The notes under the pieces were generated by a model. The model did not search any database. It was not told the DNA's origin and worked only from the letters and a program-made list of their open reading frames with translations. Source: Microvirga pakistanensis (GTDB lineage: Bacteria > Pseudomonadota > Alphaproteobacteria > Rhizobiales > Beijerinckiaceae). Taken from it: a stretch of 45,621 nucleotides of DNA. This document shows positions 33,806-42,500 of the stretch, in pieces (position 1 is the first letter of the stretch; every line of letters begins with the position of its first letter). Location: positions 8,389 through 54,009 of the forward strand of contig NZ_SPJX01000664.1 of the NCBI RefSeq assembly GCF_004458765.1. Reading direction: 5' to 3'. The position numbers and the translations under genes were made by a program.

Positions 33806-34288
33806 TTATCGCTTTCCGGCGGACACGAGAGCGGAGGGAGCAGCCGAAATTGTCGATACAGGTTCGCTCGTCGCGATCCTCAGCTGTCGCAACAGCCCCT
33901 TTCGCTTAGCCTCATAGTAATAGCCGCCAGAGTAGAGAGCGACTGCACGGTCTGAGTTTCGGCCGGCCACCATATAGGCATTCGCCAGATAAGGGACTGC
34001 GTAAGCGAGGTTCGTATAGGCGTCGAGCAGACCCGACGCAGGGCCTTTGTAACCCATGCCGCGCGCTGTGGCGTAGCGGATCTGCATGAGCCCGAGAAAG
34101 TCTCGATTGGCGGCCCGAGGGTTGTAGCCGCTCTCCCGTTGGATGATTCGATGCACAAGTGCTTCAGGCACACCGTGAATTTTCGCATGCTGCGCCACGA
34201 GAGCGTCGATAAGGGCGCGGTCGGAAGCAGATGCGGGCAGGGCACAAGCGGCGAAAACGATGCCTAGAACCAGACGAGCGAACATCAT
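33806..34288 (-). CDS. Small lytic transglycosylase (SLT family), exported
   Basis: Peptidoglycan-cleaving enzyme of 160 aa with a signal peptide (MMFARLVLGIVFAACALPASA). The catalytic glutamate is Glu52 (RESGYNP). GLMQI (66-70), AYTNLAYAVPYLANAY and ALYSGGYY are the other conserved SLT motifs. The ATG at 34288 (or the next codon) has GAGGGAT just upstream; longer upstream frames lack similarity. Its small size is typical of rhizobial stand-alone family-1 lytic transglycosylases. Confidence 0.9.
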   Translation of the reverse strand: MMFARLVLGIVFAACALPASASDRALIDALVAQHAKIHGVPEALVHRIIQRESGYNPRAANRDFLGLMQIRYATARGMGYKGPASGLLDAYTNLAYAVPYLANAYMVAGRNSDRAVALYSGGYYYEAKRKGLLRQLRIATSEPVSTISAAPSALVSAGKR

Positions 34289-34490
34289 ATCCCTCATTTT
34301 CAGAGAGGGATTTTCCAGCCAAACGTGGCAATTAGGCGTCAGCTTGGCCTTAAGACGGGGCTGGCTGGCTCCGTCGTCGATCTTCGTCCAAAATTCGTAC
34401 TGAGTTCCGTGGCGAAACAACCCGGCACATGTGCCCCTCCTGCCCACGCTGACGAGGCGAGCCTCCTGACCAGCGCAGAGAAAGACGTCA

Positions 34491-34514
34491 AGGATCGCTG
34501 GAATCAGCGATCCT
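34491..34514 (-). terminator. Terminator hairpin after the MCP gene
   Basis: A perfect 10-bp inverted repeat, aggatcgctg / cagcgatcct, around a 4-base loop, 17 bases after the MCP stop in the direction of transcription. It is followed by TTGACGTCTTTC on the minus strand. Confidence 0.7.
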
Positions 34515-34530
34515 CTGCAGCATCGTCCCG

Positions 34531-36228
34531 CTAAGCCGCTTTGACGCCAGAGAGGAAGGTGGCCACCTCATGAGTGAGATCGTTGGAGTGGCGGGCCAAC
34601 TCCTGCGCCGCTCCCAGCACCTGATTGGCGGCCGCACCGGTCTCACCCGCCCCCTGCTGCACGTCCACGATGCTTCCCGTGACCTGCTCGGTGCCGCGGG
34701 CGGCCTCCTGGACGTTGCGGGCGATCTCCGACGTGGCGGCGCCCTGCTCCTCCATGGCGGCGGCGATCGAGGTGGAGATCTGGCTCATCTCGGTGATCGT
34801 GCGGGCAATCTCCTGGATTGCCCCCACCGTCTCCTGGGTGGCCTGCTGCACGGAGGCGATCTGGGCCGAGATCTCCTCGGTGGCCTTGGCGGTCTGGCTC
34901 GCCAGTTCCTTCACCTCGGTGGCCACCACGGCAAAGCCCTTGCCGGCTTCGCCCGCGCGGGCCGCCTCGATGGTGGCGTTGAGGGCCAAGAGGTTGGTCT
35001 GACCCGCAATCGTGTTGATCAGTTGGACCACGTTACCGATCCGCTCGGCGGAGGCCGCCAGCGCCTGCACTGTCTCGTTGGTGCGCCGGGTGCCCTGGAC
35101 CGCGCGCTCGGCCACCTGCGAGGACTGGCCGACCTGGGCGGCGATCTCGCGGATTGAGATGGAGAGCTCTTCCGTGGCTGCCGCCACCGTCTGCACATTG
35201 GCCGATGTCTGCTGCGCCGCCGATGACACGGTCACGGACCGCTGGTTGGTTTCACTCGCCACACCCGTCATGGAGCGAGCAGTGGCTTCCATCTCGGTGG
35301 CGGCCGAGGACAGACCCTGCGTCAGCGACGAGACGTTGCGCTCGAAGGTCTTGGTGAGCTGGTCGAGCATCTCGGCCCGGCGCATCTTGGCTTGGTTCTC
35401 CGCCTCCTGCTCGGCCGCGAGCCGACGAGCCTCGATGGCATTGTCTTTGAACACCTGGAGCGAGCGGGCAAGCGCTCCCACTTCATCCTTACGCTCGGTA
35501 CCAGTGACATTGATGGTGAGATCGCCATTCGCCAGCTGACCCATAGCGCCGGTCATGATCTTCAGGGGACGCACGACGGCAAACACAACGATCGAGCCCA
35601 GCAGTGCGACAGCGATCAGGATACCCACGGCAGATGAGACAATCAGGGATGTGGATGTGGAGGAAGCGAGTGCTTCTGCCTCAGCGCTAGCCTGATCGAG
35701 AGCCCTTTCGTTGACCTCGACGCGGTCCTTCAGGAGATTACGGACCTTGATGCGAAGATCCCGTCCGTCGCCATTAGAGATCTGGAGCGCAGCTGCATCC
35801 TGATCCTTCACGGCATAGGCCACGCTCTTGTCCATTTGAGCGAAGTAGCCGGAAACTGTTGCCTTGATCCCTTCATTGAGGGTGCGGCGCTCTGGCGTGT
35901 CAGACAGTCCGATCAGCTCATCAGAATGTTGCAGGGCGAGAGCCTTGTACTGCTGATAGTTCTTCTCCGCGTTGGTCATCTTATCGACGTCCGCAGACGA
36001 ATAGAGGATCAGGTTCTTCTCCTGAATACTGGCCTCATTCACTTCCGAGTTGATCTTGAGGATCATTGTCAGACGGGCAGCCTCAACCTGCGCCAGCTCT
36101 TTCGTATCGGCCGATAGGTCGTCAAGCCCATGCTTAGCAATGGCGACCAGACCAATGGTGATCGCGACAAAGATCGCCGCGGGAATGGCAAGTTTGACGA
36201 TGAGGGGGAAATTGTTGAGCGCGCGCAT
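34531..36228 (-). CDS. Methyl-accepting chemotaxis protein
   Basis: Transmembrane chemoreceptor of 565 aa. Membrane helix 1 at about residues 8-29; periplasmic four-helix-bundle sensor at about 30-185; membrane helix 2 (SLIVSSAVGILIAVALLGSI); HAMP linker (RPLKIMTGAMGQLANGDLT); and a cytoplasmic signalling domain with the conserved hairpin tip (VQLINTIAGQTNLLALNATI, EAARAGEAGKGFAVVA). The C-terminus (THEVATFLSGVKAA) has no CheR-binding pentapeptide. The Ser/Thr/Ala/Glu-rich signalling helices are typical. It lies 392 bases downstream of cheZ on the same strand and is the likely input of the cluster; the ligand is unknown. Confidence 0.95.
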   Translation of the reverse strand: MRALNNFPLIVKLAIPAAIFVAITIGLVAIAKHGLDDLSADTKELAQVEAARLTMILKINSEVNEASIQEKNLILYSSADVDKMTNAEKNYQQYKALALQHSDELIGLSDTPERRTLNEGIKATVSGYFAQMDKSVAYAVKDQDAAALQISNGDGRDLRIKVRNLLKDRVEVNERALDQASAEAEALASSTSTSLIVSSAVGILIAVALLGSIVVFAVVRPLKIMTGAMGQLANGDLTINVTGTERKDEVGALARSLQVFKDNAIEARRLAAEQEAENQAKMRRAEMLDQLTKTFERNVSSLTQGLSSAATEMEATARSMTGVASETNQRSVTVSSAAQQTSANVQTVAAATEELSISIREIAAQVGQSSQVAERAVQGTRRTNETVQALAASAERIGNVVQLINTIAGQTNLLALNATIEAARAGEAGKGFAVVATEVKELASQTAKATEEISAQIASVQQATQETVGAIQEIARTITEMSQISTSIAAAMEEQGAATSEIARNVQEAARGTEQVTGSIVDVQQGAGETGAAANQVLGAAQELARHSNDLTHEVATFLSGVKAA

Positions 36229-36620
36229 TGATGACCTGCAGCAAGTGGAATCCGAATATCCATTGCCTGCTAACCTTGTGCGAGGCTGACTGCTCTAAGA
36301 ACAATATGTTGAGCCCACACATTCGTAATTCTGTGATTTCTACTGTTTTATCGAGACAAATCTGAGACTTCGCCCACCCGATCAGCACGGTGCTTCAAGA
36401 TGATCGTCACGACTGCAGGTCGAGGCCGTCCGTGCGACAAAATGACCTTCGGCGCGGAAACGGGAGAGGAGTGCACGTGTCCCTATGGACCTGGGCATGG
36501 CGGTCGCTCCGGTGACTGGCGAACCATCTTTCCAGGATCATCTTCAGAAACGCGTTAGTGGAAGCCTACGCAACATGTAGCTCCCATCTAGAAAATTTCA
36601 CTCTTCTCGACCGCGCGAGC
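36229..36620. other. Spacer between cheZ and the MCP gene
   Basis: About 390 bases with no gene seen. The part nearest the MCP start (36290-36370) is A/T-rich and is the likely promoter region. No good -35/-10 pair could be assigned by eye. Confidence 0.4.
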
Positions 36621-37337
36621 TCATCCAAACAAGCTGTCGATGTCGTCCTGACAGATGCGTGCCGGGTCGCGGTCCAGCGCAGGTCCATTGAGAAGAGCGT
36701 CATCCCCTTCTCTCCTGGCTGTCTCTATGGCTTCGACGTCATTGAAGCTCTCCAGCCCACCCCAGATCTCGATCATCTTGGCAACCCGCTCCTCTATGAA
36801 CCGCATCGAGTTCACAACCTTGCTGATGCGCTGACCGGTAATATCCTGGAAGTTGCAGGCTTCGAAGATCGTCACGATCGAGTTCGAGATTCGAAGGACC
36901 TTGTCCGCTTCTGTATCAGGAACGCTGCGGCTCAGTGAATTGGCGAGTTCGTCGATCTCCTCCGCCGCAGCAAGGATCGTGTTCGTGGCAACCTCCGTGC
37001 CACTGACCACGGCTCCGAGTTCATCGGTGACGCTGGAGGGCTCCCCGTTTCCTGGACTGACGGAGCGGAGTGTGGCTATTTCCTGCTTGGTGCGCTGGAT
37101 CGACTCCGTGATCGCGCTGAGTTCCTCCTTCAGCTTGAGAGCCTCTCGAAGATCCCCCCGGATCTGGTCGATGAACGCTTTCGAGGCCCCGCTCTCCGGT
37201 TCGAGCGCGGCCTGAATGGCCGCGAAGCTCCGCATGATCTCAGCATGCCGCTTTGCCGCAATGCTCTCGCGCGCCATGGTTATCTGGTCTAGAGACAAGG
37301 GTTGAAAAAGATCCTTTGGTGGTCGCAATGTCGTCAC
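36621..37337 (-). CDS. cheZ: CheZ-type CheY-P phosphatase
   Basis: A 238-aa helical protein that speeds dephosphorylation of CheY-P. The CheZ active-site helix is present: FEACNFQDITGQRISKVV, with Asp165 and Gln169 at the spacing of the catalytic Asp/Gln pair of E. coli CheZ. The C-terminus CQDDIDSLFG resembles the CheY-binding tail of CheZ. The start is GTG, overlapping the cheY stop by 4 bases (GTGA), so the two are coupled. CheZ replaces the phosphate-sink mechanism used in many other alphaproteobacterial pathways. Confidence 0.88.
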   Translation of the reverse strand: MTTLRPPKDLFQPLSLDQITMARESIAAKRHAEIMRSFAAIQAALEPESGASKAFIDQIRGDLREALKLKEELSAITESIQRTKQEIATLRSVSPGNGEPSSVTDELGAVVSGTEVATNTILAAAEEIDELANSLSRSVPDTEADKVLRISNSIVTIFEACNFQDITGQRISKVVNSMRFIEERVAKMIEIWGGLESFNDVEAIETARREGDDALLNGPALDRDPARICQDDIDSLFG

Positions 37338-37717
37338 TCGCCCAGGACCGCTACGATCTTTGATCGCAGCGTTTCAGCATTGAATGGTTTTACTAGATAG
37401 TTGTTGACGCCCGCCTGCTTCGCCGCCACCACGTTCTCGGTCTTGGCTTCGGCGGTGATCATGATGAACGGGAGGCTGCTCAGCTCGCCATCGGCCCGCA
37501 CCATCTTCAGGAGTTCGTACCCTGTCATGGGGGTCATGTTCCAATCAGAGATCACGAGGCCATATCTCTTCTCCTTCAGCTTGCCGAAGGCCTCACTGCC
37601 GTCCTTGGCCTCGTCCACGTCGGTGAAGCCAATTTGCTTGAGAAGGTTTTTGATGATGCGGATCATCGTCTGATAATCATCGACAACGAGAACAGGAGTG
37701 GAAGTGTTGAGTGCCAC
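37334..37717 (-). CDS. cheY: Chemotaxis response regulator CheY
   Basis: A single receiver domain of 127 aa. Acid pocket Asp13-Asp14 (LVVDDYQTM), phosphoacceptor Asp58 (ISDWNMTPMTGYELL), Thr88 (MITAEAK) and Lys110 (YLVKPF) are all present. This is a canonical CheY that would bind the motor when phosphorylated. It starts at GTG (37717), 46 bases after cheW, and is coupled to cheZ. Confidence 0.95.
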   Translation of the reverse strand: MALNTSTPVLVVDDYQTMIRIIKNLLKQIGFTDVDEAKDGSEAFGKLKEKRYGLVISDWNMTPMTGYELLKMVRADGELSSLPFIMITAEAKTENVVAAKQAGVNNYLVKPFNAETLRSKIVAVLGE

Positions 37718-37763
37718 GATTTTAAATCTTACCGTTGAAAGGATTGCCTAGGGATTTTGGATG

Positions 37764-38252
37764 CTATGCCGCCTGCCGCTCGGCTGTGAATTCCAACACG
37801 GCGTCGACGTCAAGAATGATCAGGAGCCTGTTCTCCAACTGGTGGACTCCCTGGGCTACACCCGCCCAACGCGCGTCGAGATGACCAGGAGTCGGTTGCA
37901 TCACCTTTGGATCGAGCTTCAGCACTTCCCCAACCTCGTCCACAAGCAGCCCATAAGGTTCTCCCTTGTGCTCAAGACCGACAGCTAATCGCCGCTGGCT
38001 GTCTTCAAGATCGGGCAAACCCAAACGCCGTCGTAGGGACACGGCGGTCACGACACGCCCCCGAAGGTTCAGGAGGCCGGTGATTTCCGGCGAAGCCAGT
38101 GGAACAGAGGTGATTTCGCTGGTGACGAAAACCTCGTGCACCCGGCTGATGGGGAGGCCCAGCAATTGGCCCGCCACGACTACGGTTGGATATTCCATGG
38201 GCTCCGCAGACGTTTTGGCTTTTTGCAAGTCTCTGATATCGGCTGTGGTCAT
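37764..38252 (-). CDS. cheW: Chemotaxis coupling protein CheW
   Basis: A 162-aa CheW-domain protein linking receptor to CheA. Visible are GQLLGLPISRVHEVF, LLNLRGRVVTAVSLRRRLGLP, GLLVDEVGEVL and LIILDVDAVL, the conserved beta-barrel segments. It starts two bases after the cheA stop, so translation is coupled. Confidence 0.95.
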   Translation of the reverse strand: MTTADIRDLQKAKTSAEPMEYPTVVVAGQLLGLPISRVHEVFVTSEITSVPLASPEITGLLNLRGRVVTAVSLRRRLGLPDLEDSQRRLAVGLEHKGEPYGLLVDEVGEVLKLDPKVMQPTPGHLDARWAGVAQGVHQLENRLLIILDVDAVLEFTAERQAA

Positions 38253-38254
38253 TG

Positions 38255-40927
38255 TTACGCGGCCTGTTCCATGACGGGATTGGACTCTGCGAGAGCAGCA
38301 AGGAGGCCTCTGCGATCGTGCCGTGAGACCAATTCTGAGACCCGCAATTTGCGAGCGAGTGCGACCTGTTGAGGATCGTGCTTGAGCGTCAGTCCGATCA
38401 CAGGAATCGTGGCATGGGCTGCCGTTCCCCGCAGTTGCCCGATTAGGTCAAAGCTGGAGCGCTCAAGAAGGTCGAGGTCAATCACGAGGATGTCGATGCA
38501 TGCGCGCGAGACAAGAACCTGCTGTGCCTCCATGGTGTTCGGCGCCATGTGCACTTTGTAGCCGGAACTCTTGAGCACCGGCCCGAGCATTTCTCGAAAG
38601 AAAGCCGAGTTATCGACCAACAGAACTGACCTGCCCCGCCGTTCCGACGTGCCGGCCTGAACCCAGGCTTGCGCGACCAGTGGTAGATAATGGGCTAGAT
38701 TGACGACCTCGGTTGTTCTGCCCCTGATAACGGCCGAGCCAATCAGATCAGGGCGATCGGCCACAAGTTCGATGGTGAGGCGATCCTCGACGATGTCGAC
38801 GATCTCTTCAACCGCGAGCCCCAAAGTCAGATCTCCATCCGAGAAAACGATCAGCGACTGACTACCTTGGCTTTTGACGACCATTGCCTCATCGCACGGG
38901 ACGATGGGCATGAGCCTGCCGCGGTATTGCAGGAGCGGTCGCCCTCCGGTCCATTCGACTTCTGCCGCATCGATGACCTCGAGGCGGGTGACTAAGGAGA
39001 GTGGCAGGGCCTTGAGCGCAGGCCCGCTGCCGCGAAAGACCAACATCGTTGTCGCGCTGTCTTCGTCGGAGCCTGCCTCGTCACGCGCACCCTCTGTCGC
39101 AAGATGCCCGTCACCGGATCCCGAGCCGATCATGCGGGCGAGCCCATTGGGTTCGACAATGAGCACGACAGCGCCATCGCCAAGAATCGTATTGCCGGAG
39201 AACAGGGGAATATGGCGGAGCTTCGAGGACATGGGCTTCACCACGATCTCTTCCGTGTGAAAAACCTCGTCGACCATGATGCCGAAGCGCTGCGGCCCGA
39301 CCTGGGTGACAACCACGAAGCCCTCGCTGGCACCATCGTCCTCCGAGAGCCCCATCACCTTGGCTAGCGGTATGATCGGCAGCAACCGCTCACGCAGTCG
39401 GAGCACCGCAGTGCCGTTGATGCGCTCTATCATGTGATCGGAGCCGGATCCGACCCGTACCAGTTCCTGCACGGATCCCTGAGGAACCGCAAACCGCTGG
39501 TTCTTTGCAGCCACAATCAACGCGGATACGATCGCCAGCGTCAACGGAATCTTGATGATGAAGGTAGATCCTCTACCCTGTTCAGATCGGATGTCGATGA
39601 CCCCGCCGATCAGCTCGATATTCGTTTTCACGACATCCATTCCAACGCCGCGCCCCGAGACTGATGTCACCTTGGCAGCCGTCGAAAAGCCCGGGTGGAA
39701 GATAAACTTCGCGACCTGCGCGTCACTTATCCGCTCTGCTTCTGCTTCAGAGGCAATTCCCCGCTCGACAGCCTTTTTGCGGATGGCGTCGAAGTTGAGG
39801 CCCCTGCCATCGTCAGCGATCTCGATGGTGATCGAGCCCCCCTCGTGGAACGCGCTTAGGCGGATGGTGCCCTTCTCGGGCTTCCCGGCGGCTCTACGGT
39901 CTGCAGGAGACTCGATGCCATGGTCCGCGGAGTTACGCACCATGTGAGTGAGCGGATCCTTGATCACATCGAGAACCTGCCGGTCGAGCTCGGTATCAGC
40001 GCCTGCCATTACGAGATCGATTTGCTTCGAAAGCTCGTTCGACAGATCGCGGACCACACGCGGCAGCTTCTGCCAGGCATTGCCGATAGGCTGCATACGG
40101 GTCTTCATGACACCTTCCTGCAACTCGGCTGTGACCTGCGACAGCCGTTGCAAGGGCACCTTGTAGCCATGATCGACAGCGGTGCGGCGGGCTATCTCCA
40201 ACAGTTGGTTGCGTGTCAGAACGAGCTCCGACACCATTGTCATCAGGTGCTCGAGCGTATCGACATTCACACGGATCGTCTGAACTTTGGCCGAAGCGCC
40301 CTCCCTTTCGCCCACCTCCGGCGCTTTGCCGGACTTCGCCTCGACCAGAGCGTCCCTGGTCAGCGATGGCGGCTGCGGAGCGCTTTGTGCAGATGAAAGC
40401 TGAGTCGTTTCCGGACCTGGGGCCTCACGAAAGGCTTTTTCAAGCTCGTCCAGGGAGACCTCGCCTGGCTTCAGCTCGCGTTCAAGAACCTGATGAGGCA
40501 ATGTGCCATTCGTTCCTGCTTGTACGGCCGCAACGGAGTGCTCATTGATCGAGAGATTGACTGCCATCTCGCCCAGAGCGCCGATCAGGTCCTGATCCGA
40601 ACCGGATGGCTCCGCGCCCTGACGTTCGAGCGCGGAGAGAATCTGCTTGATCCGATCCAATGTGGCCAAAATAAGTGAGATTGCGGGCGGGGTTACCGGC
40701 ATGCCATCGCGGAATCGACCCATCAACGTTTCGGCAGCGTGGGCGAGCGACTCAAGACGCGGCAGCCCGAGAAAGCCACAGGTCCCCTTTATCGTATGGA
40801 CCAGGCGGAAAATATTGCCGAGGATCGCCTGATTGTTCGGATCCTGCTCGAAGCGCACCATCTCCACATCAACGATGTCCAAATGCTCGGACGTTTCTGT
40901 GAGGAACTCAATCAGGAGATCGTCCAT
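38255..40927 (-). CDS. cheA: Hybrid chemotaxis kinase CheA with two CheW-like domains and a C-terminal receiver
   Basis: An 890-aa histidine kinase. HPt domain with phospho-His44 (LVHTIKGTCGFLG); dimerisation and ATPase domain (HMVRNSADHGIE N-box, ADDGRGLN, GRGVGMDVV, GSTFIIKIPL); a CheW-like P5 domain (AAKNQRFAVPQGSVQELVRV, GIMVDEVFHTEEIVVKP); a second CheW-like segment (LPLSLVTRLEVIDAAEVEW, GLAVEEIVDIVE); and a receiver-like domain from about residue 763. In the receiver the acid pocket is Asp-Asn (LLVDNSAFF), the phosphoacceptor position is DLD in ILVIDLDLLERS, and the conserved Lys-Pro is absent (ELVSRHDRRG). It may be a weak phosphate sink or a pseudo-receiver. First gene of the cluster. 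Confidence 0.94.
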   Translation of the reverse strand: MDDLLIEFLTETSEHLDIVDVEMVRFEQDPNNQAILGNIFRLVHTIKGTCGFLGLPRLESLAHAAETLMGRFRDGMPVTPPAISLILATLDRIKQILSALERQGAEPSGSDQDLIGALGEMAVNLSINEHSVAAVQAGTNGTLPHQVLERELKPGEVSLDELEKAFREAPGPETTQLSSAQSAPQPPSLTRDALVEAKSGKAPEVGEREGASAKVQTIRVNVDTLEHLMTMVSELVLTRNQLLEIARRTAVDHGYKVPLQRLSQVTAELQEGVMKTRMQPIGNAWQKLPRVVRDLSNELSKQIDLVMAGADTELDRQVLDVIKDPLTHMVRNSADHGIESPADRRAAGKPEKGTIRLSAFHEGGSITIEIADDGRGLNFDAIRKKAVERGIASEAEAERISDAQVAKFIFHPGFSTAAKVTSVSGRGVGMDVVKTNIELIGGVIDIRSEQGRGSTFIIKIPLTLAIVSALIVAAKNQRFAVPQGSVQELVRVGSGSDHMIERINGTAVLRLRERLLPIIPLAKVMGLSEDDGASEGFVVVTQVGPQRFGIMVDEVFHTEEIVVKPMSSKLRHIPLFSGNTILGDGAVVLIVEPNGLARMIGSGSGDGHLATEGARDEAGSDEDSATTMLVFRGSGPALKALPLSLVTRLEVIDAAEVEWTGGRPLLQYRGRLMPIVPCDEAMVVKSQGSQSLIVFSDGDLTLGLAVEEIVDIVEDRLTIELVADRPDLIGSAVIRGRTTEVVNLAHYLPLVAQAWVQAGTSERRGRSVLLVDNSAFFREMLGPVLKSSGYKVHMAPNTMEAQQVLVSRACIDILVIDLDLLERSSFDLIGQLRGTAAHATIPVIGLTLKHDPQQVALARKLRVSELVSRHDRRGLLAALAESNPVMEQAA

Positions 40928-41553
40928 AACGACTGCCCACTCTCGCTATCGTGTGACTTGTTGAGCATCGGTGTATCCCGAGCCCGGTGGTGTGATCAGG
41001 CCGCTTCTACGCCGGACAGAAACGCACCGATTTCGCAACTGGAGCAGGCTGAGTGATGAACGAGCGCCCGAGCGGCGCACACGATTCTGCGAGGTGCGGC
41101 TCCTGCTGCAGGAGCTTCGCGAGGAAATGGATGAGAAGTCGCATGGTTCTTCTGTTGCCTGCCCACAACGCCGCGGGAAGCGCACGCCCCCTGACGCGCA
41201 AAATTCAGGCTGTTTTACCATGCGCGATGGTGTTGAATTTTGTTTTAACGTCGCAGCTTGGAATGAAGATTCCGCGCTCCAAAATGGGCTGGGGCCAAGG
41301 CGTCGAGCATGACCCTGGAGGGCCTACTTCACCTGGACCTTTTGTCATGGCTGCACAGAGTAGAACTCTTTAACGAATGACCCGTACAAGAGCGGCAGGC
41401 TGCGTTGCGTATCAGGCCTCCAAAGACAGCTCCGCCCGGCTCTACCCCGGGCGGAGTTTCCGTGTGAACGCATTTGCACCCGAGCGGCTTGGCCCACCAG
41501 CCGATGATCCGTATTATCCGATCCGCATGAGATGGATCATACTGGACTTCCGA
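40928..41553. other. Divergent regulatory region between cheA and the Crp/Fnr gene
   Basis: About 620 bases with no convincing gene. It holds a 15-base dyad, accat-gcgcg-atggt (41217-41231), inside a short A/T-rich stretch (gttttac ... gaattttgttttaac) that suits a promoter. It also holds a strong hairpin at 41430-41456, described separately. Upstream-extended frames of the Crp/Fnr gene cross the hairpin and show no family similarity, so I treat them as non-coding. Confidence 0.5.
41430..41456 (+). terminator. Strong hairpin in the presumed 5' leader of the Crp/Fnr gene
   Basis: A perfect 10-bp G+C stem, ctccgcccgg / ccgggcggag, with a 7-base loop and followed by tttcc. It lies about 100 bases before the Crp/Fnr start on the same strand. 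No gene on the plus strand ends just before it, so an attenuator or RNA-stability role in the leader is possible. Confidence 0.5.
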
Positions 41554-42258
41554 ATGGTGGACTTCCTGACCAATCGCCTCCTGGCTACCTTGAATCGAGA
41601 CGACATCAGCTGGCTGACGCCCCACTTGGAACAGGTGGATCTTCAGCGGGGGATGATCCTTGTGCGGGAGCACGAGGTCTTTCGATATACTGGCTTTCCT
41701 ACCACTGCGGTTGTTTCACTCGTTCGTGATATGAGAGATGGCCGGATCGCCGAGATGGCCTCTTTCGGCCGGGAGGCGATGATCGGGCTGCCCCTATGTG
41801 GCGCCCCAAGCGCGTCCCTGGGACGCTATGTTGTGCAAATACCCGGTTCGATGTGGCGCATCAGCACAAGGAAAATGGAGGAGGCAATTGCCTCCCGCCG
41901 GACCGTTCAGGATATGATCTCCCGGTACATGGAGGCTCTCCTGACTCTTACCCTCCAGTATGTGGCCTGTAATGCGGTTCATAGCGTCGAAGCGCGCGCT
42001 TGTCGCTGGATCGTCGCGACTCACGACCGCACGGGCAAAAACGATATGCCTCTTACCCACGAGGCGCTTGCGGAGATGCTCGGGGTTCAGCGCTCGACCG
42101 TCAGTGAGGTCCTGTATGCTCTTCAGAGCAGGGGAATGATTCAGCAGGGTCGAGGAAGGCTCGCAATATGCGACCGCTCACGCCTCGAACAAACGGCATG
42201 TGAATGCTACGGCAAGCTCCGTAAGCGATACCTGAGCCTGTTGCCGCTGCGAGACTAA
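41554..42258 (+). CDS. Crp/Fnr-family transcriptional regulator
   Basis: A 234-aa regulator. A cyclic-nucleotide-binding-type beta-roll (YTGFPTTAVVSLVRDMRDGR, AEMASFGREAMIGLPLC) is followed by a winged helix-turn-helix (LTHEALAEMLGVQRSTVSEVLYALQSRGMI, about residues 160-190). The N-terminus lacks the Fnr cysteine cluster, so oxygen sensing by [4Fe-4S] is not expected. The ATG at 41554 (MVDFLTNRLLATL) matches how such proteins usually begin; an ATG at 41527 is also possible. No ribosome site is obvious. It is divergent from cheA, which may be one of its targets. Confidence 0.88.
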   Translation: MVDFLTNRLLATLNRDDISWLTPHLEQVDLQRGMILVREHEVFRYTGFPTTAVVSLVRDMRDGRIAEMASFGREAMIGLPLCGAPSASLGRYVVQIPGSMWRISTRKMEEAIASRRTVQDMISRYMEALLTLTLQYVACNAVHSVEARACRWIVATHDRTGKNDMPLTHEALAEMLGVQRSTVSEVLYALQSRGMIQQGRGRLAICDRSRLEQTACECYGKLRKRYLSLLPLRD

Positions 42259-42500
42259 TCCGGATGGCTCCCTGCACGGAGTTTCATCCGCCTGGTCCAT
42301 GAGCGGAACAAGGCTTCGCCACGACGAAGAGCGGCCGGGTAAGGAGATGATCGGTCCAAGCACGTGCGCTTGATCGAAAGGATGTCGAGCTTTCTCGGCG
42401 ATGCTGCAATTCCAGGTCCCGATGGTGCTGGAGCCGGTTCGCCGCTCAAGAAACGCGGCGAGCCAAGGGAGTGAGCTGTTCCATGCAAGTGGCAACAGCT

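Noticed and set aside
41377..41553. An N-terminal extension of the Crp/Fnr protein.
   Set aside because: It crosses a strong hairpin, has no similarity to the family and no ribosome site.
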